Notes under the pieces: generated by a model
What the model saw: the letters and a program-made list of their open reading frames with translations, nothing else
Told to the model about the DNA's origin: nothing
The model's database searches: none
Shown here: positions 11,577 through 23,500 of the stretch, one piece after another
Layout: every line of letters begins with the position of its first letter
Numbering within the stretch: the first letter of the stretch is position 1
Program-made: the position numbers and the translations under genes
Source of the DNA: Gautieria morchelliformis
Taxonomy: Eukaryota; Basidiomycota; Agaricomycetes; Gomphales; Gomphaceae
Assembly (NCBI GenBank): GCA_015179125.1
Contig: WHVA01000575.1
Coordinates: 1-64,000 of the forward strand
Direction of reading: 5' to 3'
Length of the DNA stretch: 64,000 nucleotides

Positions 11577-12608
11577 TCACGTCTCCTGATGCATTGGCTG
11601 AAAGGCACCCTGAACGATTGAGCGAACTTTTCGTTCCCATGCAACCAGGTTGACGCGATGAGTCACCTCAGCTCGTGCACGTTCTTGACCTTTGGCATGT
11701 GGGTGCAGTGCGATATGAAGGTAAGCAAAGAGAAGAGCATCAAGTGGAGTGGGGTTGCTGGGCGAGTTTAAGTGTCTGAGAGACAGATACAGGCATATAA
11801 TAGAAGCTTACGACGAGCCCAAAAACCATTTGTCTGTTCCGAGTCGCTCGGATAGTGCTGCGATGGCTTCGTGATATTTGAGTTGCAACGCAGCAGCCGG
11901 TACATTGATGCCTTGTGGCGGCATGAGCGTGCCAAGTCCGGTCAAGGGTACAGGAGGCGGAGTCATAATGGTCGCGAGCTGCGCTGTGTGCGAGGGCTGC
12001 GAGTATAACCACGACATGAGAAGAGACGGCGGAGGTTGATACAATAGCTTTACTTTCAGATTGTAGGTTGTCACTTGGGATCAACCGGATGCAACAAGTA
12101 GACATACCAAAGCAGCATGTACGGCCCCTTCTAGAAGGGAGACCCAGGCCCTACTTTCGTCTTTGGCCTGCTCATCAATATAGCCCTCCAAGGGGGAGCC
12201 CCAAGCATGCTCTCCTTCTACTTCGTCTGCCCATCCCGGAATCATTCTCGCACTGAGAACCTCTCCGCGAGACGAAGTAATTCCCTGGAGAATCTCCTGA
12301 TTATCGGTTGGCGGGAGCCATAGAGTCGGCAACGTCCCATCGACACCTCCCGTGGGATCAATATCCCACCGGACTCGCACGCCAGTAAGACCACGCAATG
12401 CTAAATAGGCCTGCCATTTGAGGCATTCGACGTTTGTGCTGAGGATCTTAGAAGTAGAGGGCTCGGGCGGTGTAATCCAGAGGACAGGCGTCGTGCTTGG
12501 AGTCGTGGTGAGTGGAGGTGGGATGGGAGGATTGTAAATCAGAGGAAAATGCGAATAAATGGCTCTAACGAAGGAAGGCATGGGAATCCTTGAGCTCGAA
12601 GTGGCCAT
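11577..12608 (-). CDS. Metaxin/SAM37-like mitochondrial outer-membrane import protein
   Basis: Metaxin-type proteins belong to the sorting and assembly (SAM/TOM37) complex of the mitochondrial outer membrane and carry a GST-like fold. The start at 12608 (MATSSSRIPMPSFVRAIYSH) is preferred over the upstream in-frame ATG at 12815, whose leader is low complexity. The family shows in KWQAYLALRGLTGVRVRW and LPTLWLPPTDNQEIL (thioredoxin-like N-domain), in ESRAWVSLLEGAVHAAL, and in NPTPLDALLFAYLHIAL, the conserved C-domain signature. Two introns: one opens with GTATGTC right after HAAL near 12,110, the other is GTAAGC...GCCCAG after WFLGS near 11,812-11,758. The last exon ends QPMHQET at 11577. The family call is firm; the exact orthologue (metaxin versus Sam37) is not. 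Confidence 0.75.
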
Positions 12609-13630
12609 TGTTGATTGTAACGAAGAAAGCTGGGTGTCACAGTGTGACATCATGATCTGCTCGGAACCCCGCTTCAACCCACCCTCCCTCCAGCACCTCA
12701 CAGTCAACGTCGCAGCATGACACCGCCCCCCCCCCTCCCTTTCCTGCCCAACCCCTTCCTCCTTGCGCTCTGAAAATCCACACTGAGCTAGCTTACTGTA
12801 AAGACCACCCCTCACACACTCGAGTTACATGACCACACCCCCAACCCACATAATCCCTGCTCTCTGTCAATCACCAGCCTCACGCGAAATTGTTTTCTGA
12901 TGTCGATCCCGGAAGGATGAGTATGGTATCGTCTTCGCTACGTATTCCCCCTCGATCAATCCTTGCACATCCGTGATCCCCCCTGCTGCCACGCGCATCT
13001 CAGTCGCCCTTTCTAGCACACACTTCTCATATTTCAACACACAACGAGACTAAATCAAGCAAGTGTTTATGTGTGAAATGCTAAGGGCCATTTATTGCAT
13101 GTAATGTCCTCGTGATACCGGTCCACTCGTCGAGAAGGGTCCACTCTGCGCTCTTGACCAGTGGGTGTGTCTTTAAGGTCTCTGTGCTGTGGAGGTTACG
13201 GTATTTACTTTTTCCCTCGTTCCCATCTTTCTCCCTTGCCTAAATCGAACCCGCGCACCTCTGAGGAGCAAAGGGGGGAAGAGGGTGAGCCCGAGAATAT
13301 GATGGGTGGGGAGAGGTGAGCAGGGGCGCGCAGGATCGGGAGGTGCGCAGAATCTATCGGTGTGGGAATGACCAGGGGTGGCCAGGATTGGTACGATAAA
13401 TTTAGTAAGATACAGCCTACATGTCAAGTTGTGAGTGGCACGTTTGCCTGGCGGGGGCAACAAATTCAAACGCCATGTGCAGTACCGCTGGCTATAGCTC
13501 CAGCATACTAATGTTATATTAAGCGTCCTCGGTGTGTATTTATTCCTTTAAACTAAGTAATGGACACTGGTAGCTAATGCTCGATCGGCCTAACAGGCTC
13601 CCGGGCTTACTGCGTAATTTTTCACACCAT
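12609..13630. other. Intergenic, likely upstream region of the metaxin-like gene
   Basis: Contains polypyrimidine/poly-C runs near 12,720-12,760 and no coding region that I trust. Frames on both strands are Pro/Arg-rich shadows. Confidence 0.4.
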
Positions 13631-16600
13631 TCAGATCCCCAAATGGATAAACGGAACCCAACGTACGAAGGGGACATTTTCGAAACGCAATTTGGCCACA
13701 GCAAGATGGAGCGCTCGGGCTGCCTCAGTGGTATCGGGTCGACTCCTGTCTGCCCCGGTGGATTTGCCCTCTCTGAACAGGTATCCATAGAATGCATCCG
13801 TGACCTTGGGACCATCCGGGTCGGAAATGGACCTGGGAGCAATTAGGTTCGATGACTAGTGACGACAACCCAGGTGGCTCACCACATAGTCGCAACGACC
13901 CCTCGAAAGCCAGCGAATAGCAGCGTTGAACCAAGATGAATCATCTCATCGGGAAGATTTTCATCGCCCATTGCAGTCTCGCAAGCGCTGAGGAAAGCTA
14001 AGAGAGCATTCGGTATTGGCTGCTGCATGATTTGCGCAACCTTCAGCGGACCGTCTTGAAGAATAAGAGCGCTTTCGAGTGGGTTTCGTACATGCTGTTG
14101 CCCGTGGCATGCAAAGTGGGCAATGTCTGCGGTGGGCAGATGCGAAATGACCTCCTTCACAGTTGCGGACTCCAATCTGACCAACTCCTCGACTGGCACA
14201 TGACCCTCGATTCGACGCAGCTCGTCGATGGTATAGGGCAGCGGACTCTGGCCAGGTGTCTTAGGCTGAATGACTGCCATCATCTTGAACGGTCTGGAAT
14301 GGGGCATGTGACCAAGAAGTGCAGTGATGGTTGGCGTGTACGACGAAACCACATAATCGAAAATGCTCTCCGGCTCTTCGACAGTGTGCATTCCCGCTGC
14401 GTGTATCGGAAGGAAAGCAAAAGGACCTGTAGGGCACCACCACAAGCTGGGTGGTGCATCAGATTTCTAGAAGTAGTGGTGAGTTTGAGATGAGGGAATG
14501 CACATTGGCACAGCCAACTTTACCTCCAAACCCAGCGAGCGAATAACAGGTTTGACCACTGATTCCCATAGCATAGCCAAAACGTACCGGAAAGTGTCGT
14601 CAGACCGCACAGAGACTGAGGCTCGTACCATTACTCGGCTCTCCAATGTCTCCCTGAACAATCGCAAGGTATCGGAAAGGACTGGCATCTGTTGCAGAAG
14701 GTCATCTGCAGGAATGACAGTAGACTCAGAATGAAAAGGAGCTCGACTGCCTGGGGCAGTGGCACCGTGTATGAGCTTCACGAGCCTAGTCACGTTAGCG
14801 AAAGTCAACACCAGCGGGACATGCTGGACACGGGTCGAAGTCAATACCAACGCGGCGCAGCCAGTATTACACGCATTGAGGATGACTACTGGACCTTTGG
14901 CTGTAGCACCCAGCAGTGTGGAGACTCGTCGGGCCTGAAGGAAATTCTCAAAGCCTTCCAATTGGCGCACCTCTTCAAGGGCCGCCAGCCATTCGCCATT
15001 GAGACGACGGAAGTAAGATGCTTCGCGCTCCATTGACATGACTTTCTGTGGACTATCGGACATCTGCCGTGACACGTCCCGAAGCGAGCCTTTCTCCAGC
15101 GAGAGGGAGATGCGCTTTAGTTTTTCCTCAAGTTCAGGTGCCACCTCGCGGAGGTCATTCATTGGAGTACGAAGTTGCAACGCCTGCGACCAAAACACTG
15201 CACGGCCCTCTTCAAGGAGCTCAACCGCTCTCTCACACTGGCTCAATCGAATCGCACAAGCAGCAGCCTCACGAGCCAAGCCGTCACTTCCGGCTGTCAA
15301 GGCTTGTTGGCGTGACGGCAAATCTAGGCCAAGCATCGCTAGACGAGGAAGAAGCTGGATTGCAGCATGATATGCGTCCAAAGCCGAGTCATGCTTAGAT
15401 TCTGCATGTGTTGCCCATACCTTGGCAGCACCGAATCGTTCAGATGCAGGTGCCGCCTCACATGCCACTGCATTGCGATAAGCATCCATGGCTTTGTGGA
15501 GATAGGTTGTGTCATCAGTGTGGCTGTATGCTTCCATGAATGCTTCCCCGAGGTTCTCCGAAATTCTGCAGATCAGGGGATGGCCGGCAACAAGTGAATC
15601 GAGGGATTGAGAGAGTACACTGATTACCTCCTTCAGGTCTTCGTATTGACGTGATCGGCGAAACAGCTCAATGAGTGCAGTGGCGAGGTTATTGAGGAGC
15701 ATGTGTCGTTCAGGATTGGATGTAGGTTGTATCGCAATTGCTTCTTGGTACAATGAAATTGCGGCCTGCAAGTCCACGTGTTGACCCGCCTGCTCATATC
15801 GTGTGAATAGTGCGTTTGCGAGGTTGTTGAGGAAAATGGGTCGACGAGGATGTGGTACAGGAATCTGTTCGAGTGCTTTTCGGTGTAACGAAATTCCTTC
15901 CTCCAAGTCCTCTTGTTTCCCCGACTGCATAGATCGGATCAATAGCACGTTCGCGAGGTTGTTGAGGGAGATTGGTTGAAGAGGATCAGCTGCAGGTCGC
16001 AGCTCGAGCGCTTCTCGGTACAGTGAAATTGCTGCCTCCAAGTCTTGAGGTTGTCCTGACTGCTCAAATCGGCTCTCTATGGCGGCGGAAAGGTTGGTAA
16101 GGGACGCGGATCGATCAGGATGAGGCGCATGTCGTAGCTCAAGTGCTTCCCGGTGCATTGAAATTCCTTCGTCAAGGTCCTCATGCTGTCCCAACCGCAT
16201 AAACCGTCTGCATAGCGCATTCCCGAGGCTATCGAGGGAGACTGATCGACGAGGATGGGGCGTAGGTCGCAGCTGGAGTGCTTCGCGGTGCATTGAAATT
16301 GCTGCCTCCAAGTCCTCATGATGCCCTGATTGATCGAAACGGGTCTTTAGCGCCGCGGCAAGGTTGTTAAGAGATGTGGACCGATCAGGATGAGGTGCAG
16401 GTCGTAGCTCGAGTGCTTCTCGGTGCAGTGAAATTCCCTCCTCCAGCTCCTCCTGTTGTCCCAACTGCTCAAATCGTATCCAAAGTGTGCTTGCGAGGTT
16501 ACTGATGGCGGCAGCTCGACAAGGATGGGACGATGGACACAAGTCGAGTACTTCTCTGTGCAATGAAATTGCCGCCTCCACGTCTGCATGCTCCCCTGTC

Positions 16601-17886
16601 TGCTCAAAGCGTGTCCGCAGAGCGTTCGCTAAGTTGCTAATGAGGGCATATCGACCGGGATGAGGTGCAGCTTGCAGCTCGAGAGCTTCCAGGCTCAACG
16701 AAATTACCTCCTCTAAATCTTCGTTTTGTCCCAGCTGTTCAAATCGTTTCCATAGCGCGGCAGCGAGATTGCCGATAGAGGCAGCTCGATAAGGATGAGA
16801 TACTGGTCGCAGCTGGAGTATTTCTCGTTGTAATGAGATTGCAGCCTCCAAGTCTTCGTGTTGTCCCAACTGCTCAAATCGCGTCAATAGGGCGATAGCG
16901 AGTTGGGCCATAGAGCTGGGTCGATGAGAATGGGATGCAGGGCGCAGCTCAATTACTTGTCGCTGCAATGAAATTGCCGTCTCCAAGTCTTCATGTTGTC
17001 CCAACTGCTCAAATCGTCTTAACAGCGCGACCGCTAGATTGCTCATAGAGGATGAATGATGAGGATGGGGCGCAGGCCGCAACTCGAGTACTTCTCGGTG
17101 AAATGAAATTGCCGCCTCCAAGTCTTCGTGTTGACAAGACTGCTCAAACCGTGTCAATAATGCGACGGCAAGGTTGTCAAGTGAAACAGATCGATGGGGG
17201 TGGGGTGGTGGTCGCAGCTCAAGTGCTTTTCGGTGCAGTGAAATTGACGCCTCCAGGTCGTCATGTTGACCTGATTGCTCGAATCGTGTCAATAGAGTGT
17301 TCGCGAGGGAGCAGAGGTTGGAGGATCGTTCGTAGTCGGAAATAGGTGACAGCTCGAGTGCTTCTCGGTGCAAGGAGACTGCCTCTTCCAAGTCTTCATG
17401 CTGACCCAAGTACCGAAACCGCGTCGTTAGAGCGGTTCCGAGGCTGCTCATGGTGGCTGATCTATGAGGATGGGGTGCCGGGAGCAGCTCGAGTGCTTCG
17501 CGGTACAATGAGATAACTGCCACCAAGTCTTCCTGTTGCCCCAGCAGCTGATACCGTGTACGTAGCGCGTCGGCGAGGGCCTTGATGAAGGCAAATCGAT
17601 CAGGATTGGGCATTGGTCGCAGTTTAAGCGCGCCCCGGTACAGTGTAACTGCATTGTTCAGATCACTCAGTTTCCCTGACTGCTGAAATCGTCCCATTAG
17701 TTTGTTGGCCATATTGCGTAGAGAATCGGATCGAATTGTCGGGTCCCTGCGATCTGGCAGAGGAGGATTGTGCATTTGAGAGTTTTCATCGTCTCCATCT
17801 TCCCTGGCCACTGCGTCATGCTGTTCAGAAGTCTGGCCGTCCTGAGAGTAATTAAGTTGGACGTTTTGAATAACTGGGTGGGGCAT
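13631..17886 (-). CDS. TPR-CHAT protein (caspase-like peptidase domain)
   Basis: Three exons (17886-14524, 14466-13883, 13832-13631) give about 1,382 residues with reading phase kept across both introns (GTAAAG...TTCTAG and GTGAGC...TCCCAG). Residues ~60-800 are 17 near-regular 43-residue TPR units, typified by DLEAAISLHREALELRP. A helical linker follows, and the last ~400 residues are a CHAT domain. The expected catalytic pair is visible: His in IAHFACHGQ and Cys in LLAFLSACETAMGD. The tail ATMWSISDPDGPKVTDAFY is typical of the family. CHAT proteins are caspase relatives; bacterial TPR-CHAT is the Craspase peptidase. In fungi some CHAT proteases sit beside gasdermin-like genes and are linked to regulated cell death. 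No gasdermin is recognised here. The substrate is unknown. The repeats are highly similar in DNA as well, so the repeat number probably varies between strains. Confidence 0.92.
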
Positions 17887-18951
17887 ACAGGATCCAGGAT
17901 CTCTCCTGGAGCAGGGTCTGAGGGTTTATATTCTGAGGTTTGGTCATACTATATGGATGTCAAGATTGGACTAAATATCGACAATAATCCACAGTACGTA
18001 CTTTGAGCGGGGTGTCCTGGTTATAATCCATGGCAAGATGTGTGACGTGCCGAAAACCGTGGCGGGTCTATATGGATAGACGGGTTAATTGTGATGGGTA
18101 GAAGCAACGAGCTTTTTATATATGTAAAGGATGAGAGGGAAAATATTTACCTATGAGAGCGAGAGGAGTAAGACACTGAAGATCAGGAATACAACTCAAT
18201 ATTCAATAGATGTCCTTTGATGTCCTTTGATGATGCAGTGGGAATTAGTGGAACCCTCCACGCGGCACACTACGCGGCGGCTCGGGTGACTACGCGCGAC
18301 ACATCGCGCTCGCTTTGGCAGGCTCGCACCTCCCACTGAGTGGGAGTTGAGTAATTCCAGGTTCATGAGGGGCACGGTGACTCGCCAGTACGGTCTGTTC
18401 TCACTTTACTCGCACGAACTCCAAGCTCGCCCTTGCCGCCGCACTAATTGCGATGTAATCGCAACCATGGTTGCCACAGCTTGTTCACCGGGGTAGCAGT
18501 TGTAGGAAGAGCACGAATTTGAAATGGACGATACACGGGTAGATGCAGACACGAAGAGGACATGACACGTACGCAGCGCCTGGGCACTGATGTATACCAC
18601 GCACAACAAAAGCTCCATCAATTAATATATGCAACTGCGACTAACAGCACTGGAGATTATTATGGGGACTATTGTACTGCAATAAAATCAAGCCAACCAT
18701 CTGACTTCCGATACTGGAGGAATATATATTATTCGTGCTCTCCCTCGACCAGTCAGACCTCGACCTGACACGTAACACAGAACATGGTGTCTAAGGTATA
18801 TCCCTCGACACAACTTAGCACAGGCAACGGACATCGGACATCGGCTGTCCATATCTGTCGCGTACACTGATCGAACCGCTGGCGGGTGACATTCTGGGTG
18901 TATAAACCATGCAGATTTGTGAGTATGGACTCAGGACGACGTCCAAAGCAG
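17887..18951. other. Intergenic; upstream region of the TPR-CHAT gene
   Basis: Contains a short tandem GATGTCCTTT repeat near 18,208-18,228 and short GC-rich imperfect inverted motifs near 18,250-18,330. No gene that I can support. Confidence 0.4.
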
Positions 18952-20395
18952 TCACAGATCGCCCTCGATCTCAAGAACGATGGGACAATGATCGGAAGCA
19001 CCATATATCTCACTGCGGATTTCGCAAAACTTGATCCGGGAGATGATGCGCCTGCTGATGAGGACTACAGAAACCATGAGTTCACCGTGATGTTCTGTTG
19101 GGACTTGCTTACACATGTCTAATCTCCATCCTAACGTTTTCTCTCTGCATTTAAACTTGTACGAAAAATAAGTATAGTGCTGCAGTTCTGGGTGAAGATG
19201 CCTCCAGACGTCAATGAGATTATCCTTAGCAACAAGATCGGGAACTGTTTGAGAGGATGAGACGTTCAGGATCTTATTGAAACCATCAGTCTCGATTTGA
19301 GTGTGCCCGGGAGTTTTGTTCCAGTTGGTTTTGTGGTTTGCAAGGTCTGGGATACAGCGAAGTATTCAGAGTGGAATATCCAAAGAATCGCAAAAAGTTA
19401 AACCTTGAGGGGTCGGCGCACAGTTAATATCACCCATCCATATTACCGGCTTTTTCGTGTTGAGTTCATGTATATATTTTGCGAATGCTTCATTCCATGC
19501 TGCCTTGTAATCGAGTTTCTGACAACCAAGAGCGTCTTAGTAAGCGCAGAAAATAATACTTCTCAGTGGGGGTACCTTAAGTTGCTGCCCAGCGTTTGGG
19601 ACGTATGTCGCGACGACCCATGTACTTGGATATTCTAGGACGACCAAACGACCTTTGGCGGCCTCCTCCGCTTGATCATGGCCAGGCAGGTCCCACTTAA
19701 CTCCCAGCGGTTCAATTTTGGTAAGAACGGCAGTACCAGCTTTGCCCTTGTTAGCATGCTTTCGAACCTCAGTAGTACAAGAACGTACCATAACCCTTTG
19801 TTGAGGAGATTGACCAGTACTGATGTGGATACTGCGACTGAAGGAAGGAATTTGGCTGCTCATTCACCTTTTGATTCATTAGACGACTAGAGATATAGAG
19901 AACCGTGACTACAGACTTTAGTCTCAGTGAGAACAAGGATGTCGGCATTCTCTGCCTCGACGTAGGAATTAAAGCTCTGGATCAGCAAATGAGAACTGAG
20001 AAAGACCTAGATCCCCGTTGCGGACAACTCGCCTTCTTCAAAGAAGCATTTAACCCAGACACATTCCAAGCAGAGAGCCGGAGTGATCCGTCACTCTTTG
20101 CAGGAAATGACACGGAAACCTGTAGTAACATGACGATGGATGACACCAAAAGATAGCAGCAACAACATACCGGTATCACAGTGTTCGTGGGCTGCCCGTT
20201 GAGGACTGGCTCCTTTTTCTTGGTCGTCCTGGCTTTCTTAGCCGATGGTACACTTGGAGCATCCAGGTCAGAAATCTCAGATTCCGTGGATGCTTTACGT
20301 TTTGAGCCAGATGCTGTGCGTTTAGGTGCCATGGTTGTGTGAAGGAAGGACTGCCGTGATCGAAGGATGGTTATTGCAGACTTCAAGCGATTCAT
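18952..20395 (-). CDS. AP endonuclease, APE1/ExoIII family
   Basis: This base-excision-repair enzyme cuts DNA 5' to abasic sites. The nuclear-type N-terminus MAPKRTASGSKRKASTESE starts at 20332 and is Lys/Ser-rich. An in-frame upstream ATG at 20395 adds a basic, hydroxylated leader (MNRLKSAITILRSRQSFLHT) that looks like a mitochondrial presequence, so two isoforms are possible. Family motifs: LRLSAWNVSGLNASLKK (strand 1), GKAGTAVLTKIEPLGVKW, VVATYVPNAGQQLK, and the C-terminal YGASDHCPIVLEIEGDL with the catalytic Asp-His, ending at 18952. Several short introns interrupt the gene; not every border was fixed. The divergent neighbour shares its promoter. Confidence 0.88.
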
Positions 20396-20589
20396 AGACG
20401 CGTCGCGGCGCGGTCGCTTGTAAGGGTTTACATAATATGTACGCAGGTGGACGCGCCAGCGGCCAGAGTCAAGATACAGCTGTAGCTTCTAGTGATTTAT
20501 ATTACATGAAGCTGTCGATTTGACGCGCAATCTTCGAAACTAGTGCGAGGTAAATATTGAAGACAAAATGCTGCAACTAGCCTGTTTTG
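20396..20589. promoter_or_regulatory. Shared divergent promoter with MluI cell-cycle box
   Basis: Only 194 bases separate the upstream start of the AP endonuclease from the start of the next gene on the other strand. ACGCGT at 20398-20403 matches the MCB element bound by MBF in fungi, which drives G1/S and some DNA repair or meiotic genes. Further CGCG-rich sites (GGACGCGCC, TGACGCGCA) follow. Regulation by MBF is inferred from the motif only. Confidence 0.4.
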
Positions 20590-23500
20590 ATGGCAGCCCT
20601 GGTGCATTCGCCGGCGGAGATAATCGCAGTTGATATTTCGAGGTCAGCAAGTTGTGCTGATTCTCGTGCTCCACTTGCAACATGGCGACAAGAGCACTGG
20701 AAGAGCTTCGAAAGGCGGTATCTATCCAAAATTTACCGCCTCTTCCTACCGATATCTTCGAGAGCTTGACATCAGTCCTCAGCTTGCTAGTGAGTTTAAT
20801 TGTTGGACCGTTTGCAGTCACCCTTTCATATAGGTTCTGATGAATATTTTCAACCAAGACTGCCACTCCTGCTAAACAGCCCTCAGAAGGCTTTATTCTA
20901 AGTTACCAAGAGCTTTTTACGAAACAAATAGTGGTTCTTTACGAAGCGTACCCCTCGCTTACCCTGAGACTCAGCTCATCCATCATCACGGAGAACTTCA
21001 AGTCTCGGCTATCGGCTCTACTAAAGGCTGAGAAGTCGAAGAACACTGTGAACCAGATTTCCGCATGGGAAGGTCTTTTAAGGAGTATTTTAAATGGCGT
21101 ACAGGTGAGCATATGTTTATTTGGTCTCTGTGATACTGTGATCGCCCTCCACTGTTGCAGACATACATCGACGGGGGCAAGGCAGGCATGTTATTCAGAT
21201 ATCGGTACTACCAACCGACCTTCTGATTTCGTCGTGCAGATATGATTGAAATTGGGCGCACATTCTACAAGCCTTGTTTCGGGATGTTAGGGTCACCCTT
21301 AGGCTTGAATTTGAGTGCACGTATCAGAACTCAAGTAAGTGTTCTTCAGGATAGCGCATATATTCACTTGAATTCCACTATCCTTTGTGTGAAGACATAT
21401 TCCCTTCTGGCAGACACGGCTGCGGGTTGTGCAAGAAATCGGGAGTTGTTAAGACAGAAAGCCACCCTAGGAGGGTAAGTCGTCTCATAAATGTATCTGA
21501 CGAACCCCTTTGACGTTATGGACCTTAGGACACGCTTGGGTGGGATCATTGCATCTACGAATGGTATGTTCTCTTGTTCCTCTGATCAGTGGAACGGACG
21601 GTCGACATTTAATACAACCTAGAGTATCTCGTTCTAGACTCGCTCTTTCAAATACTCGCGCGTCTTACGCCAAGCTCAAGCGACGTCATCGGTCGTGCGG
21701 ACTTGGCGAAGGACGTTTTTCAGAATGCCAAAGCTAGGAAGACCTTTGGAAAGAACACTTGTGACCAACTCGCTGCATTCCTTAAAGATGCCAAGGGAGA
21801 CCAGTGGGAAAAGGCCCGAACTTTGCATGCTAATTGTCGCGTTCTATATTTCTAACGTGCCATTCTGGGGTCCAACAGACAACGGATCAATTCATTGCGG
21901 CTATTTCAAGAACAGACAAGTCAAAGTCTGTCTATCAGAACACATAAAATCTATACATACTGACGAAGAGCAGACCTCAGCCATTTCGTTTGCTGTCGAA
22001 CGCAGTTCATGCCAATTCGTTTGTCTACCTTTGCCCAGAGTCTCTCGATCGCATCTATCTCGACTGTACCGGGTTTGTGGTAAACATTCAGGATGAGGTG
22101 TGACGTTTTCTCGATTATAGGCGGACTTGTGTTGAGTAGTTCCAGGACAGTATTGATTGTTTGGAAGTAGATTATTCCTCGATTGCGTCTGTGGAGCTGC
22201 GTGAAGTATCAGGCGATGGTATGTCCATATAAACCATTATGAACCTGTCAGGCTCTTATCTTGATCAACCAGGAACTAAAAAAGCGTTCCACGTGTTGCT
22301 TTCTCTTTCTTCGCCCCCCATTAAAGGTCTAGAGCCAGTAATGGAGCCCCCCGTATCTGGTATTAGAGGCCACCACGTCAGTTTCGATATTTCACTCGAA
22401 GATTCAGAAGATTTCAAAGCTGCGCTTCGGGCCAGAGGAATGGTTATGCGTTTCCTCATTTAGACATCGATTGGATCTGACGCCGCTTCATTAAATATGA
22501 TAGGGCGCATTGATTCATGCAGTCAGTAGCAACGGCACATATTCCAATTTCAAAAGTTCTGTCTTAGCAGAAGGGCCGCTCGATCTGAATAGTATTCCTA
22601 TGGCATCTCTTGAGGTGGGAGATGAGGATATTTTAGCATTCTCCCCCAAATTACTCACCATGAATAGGAAAAATCAAAGGAAGTAGAAACATGTGCGCAA
22701 TTAAGAATAATACCGCCTACTCAACACTAATGTGAAAACATAATCGTCAGTCTACGCCACTAGTCCTGAAATACAACCCAGCGATCATGAAAGTTCTAAA
22801 ACTAAATCGACCCGAGAGCACATGTCTCTAGCCGACCCAGACGAAGCGGTACCACTGCCGAAGATGCCACTACACAAGACTGCTACTTCACCTAGGTACA
22901 AAGATGGCTGTTCAGAACTAATTAGAGACCACCACAGTGTAGACAAGGGCTGTGATGCCGCGACAGAAAAAACCGTACACTTATCCGTCACCCATCTGCC
23001 ACTCTCGAAGCTCATTGTCGACACTGACGAACTTCTGACGGATGTGGAATCTCTTGATTTCGCAGAAACCACGCCGATGCCTGGGCCTGGCGAAACTGAA
23101 CCTGTTTTTGACGTAGGGAAGCAGAATAGGAGGGCACCGATGCCAGGTGACTTGACAATACTCATAGCGGCATTTCATCTTGACACATCACCGTCGCCTT
23201 TTCTAGAGAAGAAGGCCCTTTCCAAAGGCAGAAACGGCCAGCGTTCTGACGAAACAAACCCGGTCTCCGCTGGCAATACCATCCAAGCTTTGTCCGGATC
23301 GTCGAAACGCAGACGGGCAGTAGACGACTCTACGGGTGAAGAAACGAGAAGGAGGAAACTAGCTAAAACCCAACCCGTCTACAATTCACAGCTTCTTAGG
23401 CCTCAGGAGACAGCCACGACGCGATCGACTACGAAGTACACAGCTCGCGCCAGGAAGTCCTCTCCTTTACACTCCTATTCAGAAACAGATTTCGATGTCA

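Noticed and set aside
15038-17345. Plus-strand frames opposite the TPR-CHAT gene
   Set aside because: Shadows of the repetitive TPR coding sequence.
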